From positions 1 to 44,199 of the forward strand of contig WOUT01000019.1 in NCBI GenBank assembly GCA_009773005.1: DNA of 44,199 bases, given 5' to 3'. A program made the position numbers and the translations under genes. Positions 24,571 to 32,628 of the stretch are shown piece by piece (positions within the stretch are counted from its first letter, which is position 1; the number at the start of each line of letters is the position of its first letter). The notes beneath the pieces were generated by a model. That model made no database searches. It saw nothing but the letters and a program-made list of their open reading frames with translations, and was not told where the DNA came from. Source of the DNA: Chloroflexota bacterium (GTDB lineage Bacteria; Chloroflexota; Anaerolineae; Anaerolineales; Anaerolineaceae).

Positions 24571-26334
24571 ATGAAAAATAAATCAAAAAAAATCCTCTCG
24601 ATCATACTCATCATGGGTGTCGTGATCACGTCCGCATTGCTTGCGTTTCCAACTTCGACAGGATATGCAGCGTCGCCAATCAACGCGTCAGCGTCACCGA
24701 ACGCAAAATCCGGCATTCCGGGGTCGATCGTGACCTATACCGTCACGATTCAAAATGAAGACCCGGCGAATGACGCAACTCTCACTCTTGAAGCTTCCAC
24801 CGCGGGCGGATGGCCGGCTCCGACTATTGTTCCCTCTATATTAACGGTTCTAAAATCAACGAGCGCGACTGTTATAGTCAATGTGCCCGTTCCCGCAATC
24901 GCGACCGCCGGGCAGAATGACATCGCCACGGTATTAATAAAAGAAGGCGTCGATATTCGAGCAACTGTTCAGTTGACCACGACTGCAAGTTCTCCGGTTA
25001 TATCTGGCAGACCGCTGGTCGCCGTAAATTCCTATACTACCGGGTCAAAACTCGTCCGCGCCGGGCAAGAATTTGAGATGTCGCTCGTATTGGAAAACCG
25101 CGGTCAACTCAGCGCGCGTAATGTCGTGGTCACCTTTGACGGCGCTGGTTTCTTCCCGCGCAGTACCGGTGGTGTGTCAACAATAGGAAATATTGAACCG
25201 GGCGGAAAGACAACTTTCCTGCAAACCTTTTTAGTCGGAAACGATCTTGCCTGGGTGAATGCAGCCCCCATTAAGGCGACTGCGGTTTATACCGACCCAT
25301 CCGGCGCTCCATTTACCGAGGTTTTTAACCTGACAGTCACCCTCGCTTCACCTGTTTCTTCGGGTCAGGCGGTTACCGCAACACCCAAAACCACCCTGAA
25401 ACCTCAACTCGTGATCATCGGCAACAAAACTGATGTTGACCCATTGCAGCCGGGTTCTATCTTCGAATTAAATCTGGATGTAAAAAATCTTGGCAGCGCT
25501 GACGCGAAGGCAGTGACCATGGTGCTTGGAGGAGGCGTCTCTTCGGGTGGCGATTCCGGCACTCCGCAACCCGGTGGTGTTTCGGGTTCTGGCAGTGAAT
25601 TGACCAATTTTGCGCCTCTTGGAAGCTCGAATATTGTGGTGGTCGGAGACATTAAACAAGCTGAATCAGCTTCTATAAAACAAAAGCTGGTGGTTAATGT
25701 CACCACTCAGCCGGGCGCTTATACCCTGAAAATCTCGTTTGTCTACACTGATCCAAAAGGTACACGCTTTGTGGATGATCAAGTGATTACGCTGTTGGTC
25801 TATTCGCTCCCGCAGGTGGAGATCAATTTTTACCGCGATCCCGGTGTATTCACCGTTGGAATGTCTAACATTCTCCCATTACAAGTAACGAACCTTGGAA
25901 AAAAGTCCGGCGTCTTGGGCAATATGAAAGTAACTGCCGTGAACGCGGATGTGTTTAATAACGTCTCATTGGTTGGCGCGCTTGAACCTGGCGGTTATTT
26001 CACCCTGGACTCTGAATTGACCCCGATGCAAGAGGGTAGTCTGGATATTGAAATATCGATCAACTACACCGACGATTTCAACCAGCCGCGCTTTATCACC
26101 CAAACGATGACCGTCGAAGTTCAACCAGTTCCTGAAATTGATCCTGGTCTTGAAGGTCCTGGTGGAGGTGGAAGCCCGGTAGAAACTCTGCCTGAGACTT
26201 TCTGGGGCAAAGTACTGCGCTTCTTCAAAGGACTGTTGGGACTGGACAGCGGCATCAAACAGCCTGTTGTACCTGAAGGCGGAGAGATGGTGCCTCCCGA
26301 TACCACTAAACCAATTGTCGTTCCTAAAGGGTAG
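24571..26334 (+). CDS. secreted protein with NEW3/CARDB-like repeated beta domains
   Basis: 587 residues with a signal peptide (residues 1-33, ending GYAAS). Three to four Ig-like units follow, each with phrases such as GSIVTYTVTIQNEDP, AGQEFEMSLVLENRGQLSARNV, GSIFELNLDVKNLGSADAKAV and NILPLQVTNLGKKSG. This is the pattern of NEW3/CARDB or DUF11-type domains. The end holds a Gly/Pro-rich segment and a hydrophobic stretch (FWGKVLRFFKGLLGL), possibly amphipathic. Flanked by the ATPase and permease genes, it is probably the extracytoplasmic partner of that transporter, much as accessory adaptor proteins serve MacB, though it is not an HlyD-type adaptor. Confidence 0.7.
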   Translation: MKNKSKKILSIILIMGVVITSALLAFPTSTGYAASPINASASPNAKSGIPGSIVTYTVTIQNEDPANDATLTLEASTAGGWPAPTIVPSILTVLKSTSATVIVNVPVPAIATAGQNDIATVLIKEGVDIRATVQLTTTASSPVISGRPLVAVNSYTTGSKLVRAGQEFEMSLVLENRGQLSARNVVVTFDGAGFFPRSTGGVSTIGNIEPGGKTTFLQTFLVGNDLAWVNAAPIKATAVYTDPSGAPFTEVFNLTVTLASPVSSGQAVTATPKTTLKPQLVIIGNKTDVDPLQPGSIFELNLDVKNLGSADAKAVTMVLGGGVSSGGDSGTPQPGGVSGSGSELTNFAPLGSSNIVVVGDIKQAESASIKQKLVVNVTTQPGAYTLKISFVYTDPKGTRFVDDQVITLLVYSLPQVEINFYRDPGVFTVGMSNILPLQVTNLGKKSGVLGNMKVTAVNADVFNNVSLVGALEPGGYFTLDSELTPMQEGSLDIEISINYTDDFNQPRFITQTMTVEVQPVPEIDPGLEGPGGGGSPVETLPETFWGKVLRFFKGLLGLDSGIKQPVVPEGGEMVPPDTTKPIVVPKG

Positions 26335-26351
26335 TTGAACGAGAGCTTCAT

Positions 26352-27677
26352 ATGCGATTTTTTGATCTGGTAAGTTTGATCTTCTATAACCTCAGCCGAC
26401 GAAAAGGCCGTGTGCTATTAACTGCGGTGGGCGTGGTGATTGGCACCGCGGCAGTTGTGGTGTTGGTGTCATTAGCGGTGGGTCTGCGAGAGAACGCCAC
26501 CCGGCAGCTTTGGGGAATCAATGATCTGACAAGTATTGAGGTTTATCCAGGCTACTCAATGGAAAAAATGGCGAGTAGCAGCAGCGTTATGGTTGGTGGT
26601 GGAGGCGGTCCTGACAGCATTAAGTATTTGACGCCCACTGCCATCAAAGAGATTGCGGCGATACCGGGGGTGAAACGAGTTATCACTCAGGATTATTTAA
26701 ATGCCAATCTTGACCTGGTCTATGGAAAGTTACACGCTTATGGCGGGGTCATCGGCGTGGATGTTACTGACCTTGCGGATATGGGACTGACCGCCGCGGA
26801 AGGAACGACTGAACTGGCAAGGGGAACGGCGGTAATTGGCTCGTGGATCACACGTAATTTTTATGATCCAAAAGCCAGACCAGACGACCCTCCACTGGAA
26901 CCCCCTCAGTTAATGGGTCAATCTGTGAAATTCGTGCTGATCAAATGGACGCAGGACGGCGTGGAAATCAAAAAAACAATGACGGTTAAGATCGCAGGAG
27001 TCCTGGCCGAAACCCGCGGTTCGGCTGATGGAAATATTTATATGCGGTTGGATGAAGTGACCGCCTGGAACGAATGGTCGCGCGGAGCCAGAATCAACCG
27101 CAACAAAGAAGGCTACGCCATGCTGATTGTCAAAGCTGAAGACCCGGATGTGGTCATTGAGGTAGCGGATAAAATCAATGAGTTGGGTTTTATGGCGAAC
27201 ACCCCACAGTCTTACCTGCAAGGGATCAACTCATTCTTCCTGGTGCTGCAAATTATCTTTGGCGGGGTTGGCGCAATTGCTCTGCTTGTAGCAGCGATCG
27301 GCATCGCCAATACCATGGCTATGGCAATTCTTGAGCGGACGCGCGAGATTGGGCTGATGAAAGCCGTTGGCGCCACGAACAAGGATGTATTGAGTATTTT
27401 CCTGGGTGAGGCGGCTGGTATCGGATTTATTGGCGGGTTGGGCGGGGTGATTTTCGGCTGGGGAGGCAGCGCTGTGCTGAACCTGGTGGCGCTATCGTAT
27501 TTTGCGAGCCAGGCGTCGGCGAATGGAGGATTACCGCCTACAATGGCAGCCTCAACTCCATTTTGGCTTCCGATCTTTGCATTGGCGTTCGCAACCGTTG
27601 TTGGGCTACTCTCGGGCTTGTACCCGGCGTTACGGGCTGCTACCCTTGTTCCAGTAACTGCTTTGAAGTATGAGTAA
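26352..27677 (+). CDS. MacB/FtsX-type ABC transporter permease
   Basis: 441 residues. A first transmembrane helix (about 20-45) is followed by a large extracytoplasmic MacB_PCD-like domain (about 50-285). Three C-terminal helices form the FtsX domain (about 290-430), including ILERTREIGLMKAVGATNKDV, the cytoplasmic coupling helix typical of the family. It partners the ATPase at 23833. Such systems often export lipids, peptides or lipoproteins, but the cargo is unknown here. Confidence 0.88.
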   Translation: MRFFDLVSLIFYNLSRRKGRVLLTAVGVVIGTAAVVVLVSLAVGLRENATRQLWGINDLTSIEVYPGYSMEKMASSSSVMVGGGGGPDSIKYLTPTAIKEIAAIPGVKRVITQDYLNANLDLVYGKLHAYGGVIGVDVTDLADMGLTAAEGTTELARGTAVIGSWITRNFYDPKARPDDPPLEPPQLMGQSVKFVLIKWTQDGVEIKKTMTVKIAGVLAETRGSADGNIYMRLDEVTAWNEWSRGARINRNKEGYAMLIVKAEDPDVVIEVADKINELGFMANTPQSYLQGINSFFLVLQIIFGGVGAIALLVAAIGIANTMAMAILERTREIGLMKAVGATNKDVLSIFLGEAAGIGFIGGLGGVIFGWGGSAVLNLVALSYFASQASANGGLPPTMAASTPFWLPIFALAFATVVGLLSGLYPALRAATLVPVTALKYE

Positions 27678-27705
27678 TACCTGATCCATGAAAACAGTCT
27701 GAAAC

Positions 27706-27738
27706 AAAAACGAGAAAGATCACACACTTCTCGTTTTT
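27706..27738. terminator. rho-independent terminator after the permease gene
   Basis: An 11-bp stem, AAAAACGAGAA (27706-27716) and TTCTCGTTTTT (27728-27738), with an 11-base loop. The T-run is part of the stem and continues into ATTTTCG. Confidence 0.8.
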
Positions 27739-27774
27739 ATTTTCGAGCAGTCAAAATTGAGTAGTAAATAAGCG

Positions 27775-27780
27775 TATAAT
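27775..27780 (+). promoter_or_regulatory. -10 box upstream of the urocanate hydratase gene
   Basis: TATAAT, 35 bases before the ATG at 27816. A good -35 box at standard spacing is not visible. Confidence 0.4.
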
Positions 27781-27815
27781 TGTTGAAAACATCACGATCC
27801 CCTCATGGAGGATGA

Positions 27816-29474
27816 ATGTCTGGTCCCAGAACAGTAAGTTCCCCGCGCGGCAACACTCTCACCTGCAAGAACTGGCAAATCGAAGCTGCATACCGCATGA
27901 TTCAGAACAACCTGGATCCTGAGGTGGCTGAGCGGCCGCAAGACCTGGTGGTCTACGGCGGTCGCGGTCAAGCTGCGCGCAGTTGGGAAGCCTTTGACGC
28001 AATTTTGGATTCACTCAAACATCTAGAACCTGATGAAACCCTTTTAGTGCAATCCGGTAAACCCGTGGCCATCTTCAAGAGCCATACAGACGCACCGCGG
28101 GTATTGATCGCCAATTCGAATCTTGTGCCCCATTGGGCAACCCAAGAGCATTTTGACGCACTGGCAGTCAAAGGCTTGATCATGTATGGTCAGATGACCG
28201 CAGGTTCGTGGATCTACATCGGTACGCAGGGTATTCTGCAGGGCACCTATGAAACGTTGGCTTCCCTGGCAGTTCAAAAGGGATGGGATTCTTTACGCGG
28301 CAAGTTCGTCCTCACCGCGGGATTAGGCGGCATGGGCGGTGCGCAACCGCTTGCGATCACCATGAATGAGGGTGTGGGGTTGGTAGTAGAGGTAGACCCG
28401 GAACGAGCACGACGCAGAAACGAGATTGGTTTTGTGGATGTTGTCGTCGATACGCTCGAAGAAGCCATGACCCTGGTGGAGGAAGCCAAGCACCAAAGAA
28501 TTCCCAAATCAATCGGATTGGTAGGCAACGCGGCAGAGATCTTTCCGGAACTGCTGATGCGGGGAGTGATCCCGGATGTGGTGACAGACCAGACCCCGGC
28601 GCACGATGTAATGAGCTACGTGCCCGCCGGTCTTTCACTGGCTCAAGCTGACGCGCTGCGAAAAAATGACCCGCAGGTGTATGCCAAACGGTCTATAGAT
28701 TCCATGTCAACGCATATCCGCGCCATGCTGGAATTCCAAAAGCGCGGCGCCGAAGTTTTTGACTACGGCAACAATCTTCGTCAAAGAGCATTCGATAACG
28801 GCGTGAAAAACGCCTTTGACTTCCCCGGCTTTGTACCGGCTTATATTCGCCCATTGTTTTGCGAGGGCAAGGGTCCGTTCCGTTGGGTAGCGCTCTCCGG
28901 CGACCCCGAAGACATCTATCGCACTGATGAGGCCGTATCAGAATTATTCCCCGACGACGCACATTTGCAGCGCTGGTTAAAAATGGCTCGCGAGCGCGTG
29001 CCATTCCAGGGACTGCCTTCGCGCATCTGCTGGCTGGGATACGGCGACCGCGCCAAGGCAGGCCTGAAATTCAACGAGATGGTGGCGAAGGGGATCGTTA
29101 AAGCCCCGATCGTGATCGGACGCGACCATTTGGACGCTGGCTCGGTGGCATCTCCGAATCGCGAAACGGAAGGGATGCTGGACGGTACGGACGCAGTGAG
29201 CGACTGGCCGATCCTGAATGCGCTGATTAACACTGCTAACGGCGCTACGTGGGTTTCCTTCCATCATGGCGGCGGGGTGGGAATCGGTTTCAGCCAACAC
29301 GCCGGTATGGTCATCGTCGCTGATGGCACGCCTGAAGCGGCTCGCAGGTTGGAACGCGTGCTAACTTCAGACCCCGGCATGGGCGTTGTCAGGCATGCAG
29401 ATGCAGGGTATCCTGAGGCAATAGATGCCGCCATCAAGCGCGGGATCAAAATTCCCATGCTGCGAAAAGAATAG
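27816..29474 (+). CDS. hutU: urocanate hydratase
   Basis: 552 residues, full length. It hydrates urocanate to 4-imidazolone-5-propionate in histidine breakdown, using tightly bound NAD as an electrophile. The NAD-binding region ([18 protein letters not shown]) and the [10 protein letters not shown] motif, which holds the conserved active-site cysteine, are present. A GGAGGATGA ribosome site precedes the start. No hutH, hutI or hutG gene is beside it, so the pathway would have to be completed elsewhere. Two small membrane-anchored proteins follow directly. Confidence 0.95.
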   Translation: MSGPRTVSSPRGNTLTCKNWQIEAAYRMIQNNLDPEVAERPQDLVVYGGRGQAARSWEAFDAILDSLKHLEPDETLLVQSGKPVAIFKSHTDAPRVLIANSNLVPHWATQEHFDALAVKGLIMYGQMTAGSWIYIGTQGILQGTYETLASLAVQKGWDSLRGKFVLTAGLGGMGGAQPLAITMNEGVGLVVEVDPERARRRNEIGFVDVVVDTLEEAMTLVEEAKHQRIPKSIGLVGNAAEIFPELLMRGVIPDVVTDQTPAHDVMSYVPAGLSLAQADALRKNDPQVYAKRSIDSMSTHIRAMLEFQKRGAEVFDYGNNLRQRAFDNGVKNAFDFPGFVPAYIRPLFCEGKGPFRWVALSGDPEDIYRTDEAVSELFPDDAHLQRWLKMARERVPFQGLPSRICWLGYGDRAKAGLKFNEMVAKGIVKAPIVIGRDHLDAGSVASPNRETEGMLDGTDAVSDWPILNALINTANGATWVSFHHGGGVGIGFSQHAGMVIVADGTPEAARRLERVLTSDPGMGVVRHADAGYPEAIDAAIKRGIKIPMLRKE

Positions 29475-29477
29475 CTG

Positions 29478-29840
29478 ATGAAACGTACCCGCCTCTTTGG
29501 GTTTTTGTTCGTCATCCTCCTTGGTCTTGCCGCAGGGCTGAGCTATGGATGGATACTCAACCCGGCTGAGGTGAGGAACACCTCGTTAGACTCTCTGCGC
29601 AGTGATTATCAAGCTGATTACGTGCTCATGGTCGCAGAAATTTTTGCGGTAGATCAAGATTTGCCTGCTGCGGCACAACTGCTTAAGCATGTCTCACCGG
29701 TTGGCCCTTCTAGAGCGGTACAAGAATCCTTGATCACCGGGCAGCAGTTGAATTATTCAATTCAGGAGATGCTGACACTGGCAGGCCTTGAGATCGCAAT
29801 TAATTCCGAGGTTCCTCTTCTTGCTCAGGAGACTCCATGA
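29478..29840 (+). CDS. small membrane-anchored protein, first of a tandem pair
   Basis: 120 residues. An N-terminal hydrophobic helix (about 7-25) anchors an otherwise helical domain outside the membrane. The segment SLDSLRSDYQADYVLMVAE then FAVDQDLPAAAQLL resembles a TPR-like helical hairpin. The gene starts 3 bases after hutU ends and overlaps the next gene by four bases. The next protein has the same plan, so the two look like diverged duplicates. No known family was recognised. Confidence 0.65.
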   Translation: MKRTRLFGFLFVILLGLAAGLSYGWILNPAEVRNTSLDSLRSDYQADYVLMVAEIFAVDQDLPAAAQLLKHVSPVGPSRAVQESLITGQQLNYSIQEMLTLAGLEIAINSEVPLLAQETP

Positions 29841-30664
29841 ATGAGAAGCGCGGTGCCTGGTATCTTTTGACCGGATTGATCCTAGGTTTATTCGTCGGGA
29901 TTGTTCTATCCAGATGGGTAATTCCAGTGCAATACAGCAACACAGAACCATACTCGCTGCGTGACTCAGATAGAAAAATTTACAGGGCAGTGATCGCCCA
30001 AGCATATATGGTCGAAGCGGATACCAACCGGGCATTGGCACGACTTGCTTTGTTAAGAGATGCGAATCCGTCAGAGGTCTTGATCGCACAAGCGCAAAAT
30101 TTGCTCGGAAGTCAAGATAACGAACAGCAGGCCAGGGCGCTGGCGCTTTTGGCTGCTGCCGTGAATCAGCCTTCACTGCAAATCACGCCCCTGGCACCTG
30201 TACCAACATTTTTAACGCCCACACCGGAACATCTTTCCACAAATACCCCAACAGTGGAAACCCCAACCCGCACACCAGCCGCAACGAACACTCCGCGTCC
30301 CACCAACACCCCCCAAGCCACGCTCGGGGCGCCCTTTGTTCTGGAAGAGCAATCGATTGTCTGTGAACCGCTTCCGGCAATGCCGTTATTACAAATCACG
30401 ATCCTAAACGCGGCAGGCGAACCGGTGCCGGGCATGAAAATCGAGATCTCGCAACCGAATGGAGGTGTTGAGACCTTCTATACCGGGCTATACCCGGAAA
30501 TCAGCAGGGGTTACGCAGATTATGAGATGCAGCCTGGCATGGTCTATGCTATCCGGGTTGGCGATGCTGGACAACTCATCTCGAATCTCTCGATCCCAGC
30601 ATGTGACAACGGTAGTGGCGGAAGTTTGCCAGGAAGTTTGAAATTGGTTTTTCGACAGCCATAA
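29837..30664 (+). CDS. membrane-anchored protein with Pro/Thr linker and beta domain
   Basis: 275 residues. One N-terminal transmembrane helix (about 8-28) precedes a helical domain (SLRDSDRKIYRAVIAQAYM, then NRALARLALL, about 40-110) related in layout to the preceding protein. A Thr/Pro-rich linker (about 120-160) leads to a carboxypeptidase-regulatory-like beta domain (about 165-270), suggested by the phrase ILNAAGEPVPGMKIEIS. AGGAG lies just before the ATG. The function is unknown; an extracytoplasmic assembly or surface role is inferred. Confidence 0.68.
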   Translation: MNEKRGAWYLLTGLILGLFVGIVLSRWVIPVQYSNTEPYSLRDSDRKIYRAVIAQAYMVEADTNRALARLALLRDANPSEVLIAQAQNLLGSQDNEQQARALALLAAAVNQPSLQITPLAPVPTFLTPTPEHLSTNTPTVETPTRTPAATNTPRPTNTPQATLGAPFVLEEQSIVCEPLPAMPLLQITILNAAGEPVPGMKIEISQPNGGVETFYTGLYPEISRGYADYEMQPGMVYAIRVGDAGQLISNLSIPACDNGSGGSLPGSLKLVFRQP

Positions 30665-30668
30665 AAAT

Positions 30669-30720
30669 GCCCCGCCCGCGAGAAAATACTAAGCGAGGGG
30701 GCTCTCTTTATCATTTTTTT
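30669..30720 (+). terminator. probable terminator of the hutU unit
   Basis: An imperfect GC-rich hairpin (GCCCC at 30669-30673 with GGGGC at 30698-30702 and an inner CGC/GCG pair), followed about 10 bases later by a run of seven T residues. Confidence 0.6.
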
Positions 30721-30760
30721 ATTTGAGGAATTAATTCAAACCTTTAACTACATGCGTTGA

Positions 30761-31618
30761 TCAAAACTCGATTACCGCTTCAATAGGCACTTCCGGGTAG
30801 ATCTGCATCGGTGTAGGCGGCATCGGGTTGTAGGCATAATCCAGTTGCACTACACCGCATTTCACGCCTGCCGATCGTTTCGCGCCTTGATACGTTCCGC
30901 GTACCAGTACGTCTTCCATCGAGAGCGCCATACCGAACACCGCCATTGGTATATTCGCAGGGATTTGCGATAACTCTTCGCCAAAAGCGCCGAACGAAAA
31001 GATCATATGTTCCCGGTCCAGTGACTGAGCCTGGATCAATGGTATGATGACCGGATACCCGTCCGCGCCCACGTAGGCAAGGAACTTGAGATTATCAATC
31101 TTGTCATAAAACGCCTTGGACCATAGGTTGAGCACCACGGCTTTTTCATGCTTGAGGGAAAAGAACTTGGCAATCATCGTCTTGACCGCCGCGAGGATGA
31201 TCTGATTCATGGGCAGCGGGTGCTTGCCCGTTTGAGCGATCAAATTCATATAGTGCACGGTATGCACGCCAAAATAGGCATTATAGCGGAAGAGCGGGGT
31301 ATTGTTATAGAAATCGTACTCCCTTCCTTCTTTTGCTGAATGGGTGTAAACCGCGCAGCCTCGCCACACATTTTTATCCAGCCCCATCACCATGAACCCG
31401 GTCTTCGGATTTTGCTTGATATGCTGCTTGCTTACGCCCTCCATGAACTGCCCCCACACCATCTCTTTCGGCGAACTGGCCATCAAGGTTGTGATCAAGG
31501 TCAGATGCGGCAAACCTTCTGGGGTCACTGTGCCCAGAATCCCCACCTTCATGGTTGCCGAAAGGTCTTTAATATCCTGCTCTGAAAACTGTGTGTGCGG
31601 ATAACGTGGATTGCTCAT
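30761..31618 (-). CDS. PPOX-like flavin-binding split-barrel protein
   Basis: 285 residues with the pattern of two pyridoxamine-5'-phosphate-oxidase-like split barrels (LSATMKVGILGTVTPEGLPH near residue 20; NLKFLAYVGADGYPVIIPL near 180). The fold usually binds FMN, F420 or haem. A helical insert lies between them. GGAGGG sits directly before the ATG. It is the last gene of the glycyl-radical operon, 27 bases after the activase, and this link suggests a redox or substrate-handling role for that enzyme; this is inference. Confidence 0.65.
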   Translation of the reverse strand: MSNPRYPHTQFSEQDIKDLSATMKVGILGTVTPEGLPHLTLITTLMASSPKEMVWGQFMEGVSKQHIKQNPKTGFMVMGLDKNVWRGCAVYTHSAKEGREYDFYNNTPLFRYNAYFGVHTVHYMNLIAQTGKHPLPMNQIILAAVKTMIAKFFSLKHEKAVVLNLWSKAFYDKIDNLKFLAYVGADGYPVIIPLIQAQSLDREHMIFSFGAFGEELSQIPANIPMAVFGMALSMEDVLVRGTYQGAKRSAGVKCGVVQLDYAYNPMPPTPMQIYPEVPIEAVIEF

Positions 31619-31645
31619 ATCCCTCCGATTGAATTATTTCTAGTA

Positions 31646-32620
31646 TTAATTATCAATCCTTATAGCGCCAGTCACAAAAATCCTTTCCGGATCAAAACCG
31701 CTGTCTTTTGCCCACATCTCGATGCGTGCCAGATCCCCAGCCGACATCAAAGGCGTTTCCGCGAATACCCACTCCTTCTCCAGACGCGCATATTTGTCAC
31801 GACACAGGTTGTTGAAAGCACACAGTTCCCAGCGCTCCACACTGCCTCTCATGTGCTGTGCCAGGTATTCTCCGATCCCCTCAATGTTTTCCCGGTGGTC
31901 TGTTGCTTGAGGGATCAAGGGAGTGCGCACCCACAACTTTTTGTTGTTCTGCGATGATTGCACCCGCTCTTTGGCGATGAGCAGATTGGCGAGGATATGT
32001 TTATTGCTCACCCCTGTCCATTGCTCATGTTCCAACTCATTGATTAATTTCAAATCAAACAGAATAATATCGACATTATCGATCAGCTTTTCAAGCGTAT
32101 CCGGCGGGCATAATCCGCTTGTATCCAGGGCAATTGAGAGTCCTCTATCTTTCAAGGCTTTGATCAACGCCAGGGTAAACGCTGGTTGAAGGGATGGTTC
32201 TCCTCCCGAGAGTGTAACCCCCCCATTGGATTTTTCAAAAAAGGCTCGGTCTTTAACGAGCTCATTTGCCAAATCTATAACTGTAATATCCTCACCGAGC
32301 ATTTCCATGGCTCCGGTCGGGCAGGCTTGCACACATTTACCGCAGGTGATGCAGCGCGTTCGATCGCGTTTAATGCCGTTTGCTGTTTTTTCCAAACTGT
32401 GACGATCACAGGTTTCAAGACAGGAATCGCAGCTTATGCAGCGGTTCCCGATCCATTGCACCTGAGGTTTGAGCAGCAGACTCTCAGGGTTATGACACCA
32501 GGCGCACTTCAGCGGGCAACCTTTATAAAACACAGTAGTACGGATGCCCGGACCATCCTCAGTGGAAAGTCGCTGAAGATGCAAGATTGTACCGGTAACG
32601 GGAGCAGTGGTTTCAGGCAT
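31646..32620 (-). CDS. glycyl-radical enzyme activating enzyme
   Basis: 324 residues from ATG at 32620, with AGGGAG just upstream; a GTG at 32635 is possible but overlaps the previous gene. The radical SAM triad is C35-x3-C39-x2-C42 in GCPLKCAWCHNPE, followed by two ferredoxin-type clusters (CISCDSCLETC and CITCGKCVQACPTGA). GGVTLSGGEPSLQP is the SAM-binding GGE motif. It would abstract a hydrogen from the glycine of the partner protein to make the protein radical in anoxic cells. It lies 8 bases after the partner gene ends. Confidence 0.93.
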   Translation of the reverse strand: MPETTAPVTGTILHLQRLSTEDGPGIRTTVFYKGCPLKCAWCHNPESLLLKPQVQWIGNRCISCDSCLETCDRHSLEKTANGIKRDRTRCITCGKCVQACPTGAMEMLGEDITVIDLANELVKDRAFFEKSNGGVTLSGGEPSLQPAFTLALIKALKDRGLSIALDTSGLCPPDTLEKLIDNVDIILFDLKLINELEHEQWTGVSNKHILANLLIAKERVQSSQNNKKLWVRTPLIPQATDHRENIEGIGEYLAQHMRGSVERWELCAFNNLCRDKYARLEKEWVFAETPLMSAGDLARIEMWAKDSGFDPERIFVTGAIRIDN

Positions 32621-32628
32621 GCATCTCC

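Noticed and set aside
27212-27727. 171-codon frame antisense to the ABC permease
   Set aside because: Antisense to conserved FtsX-type transmembrane helices; no independent evidence.
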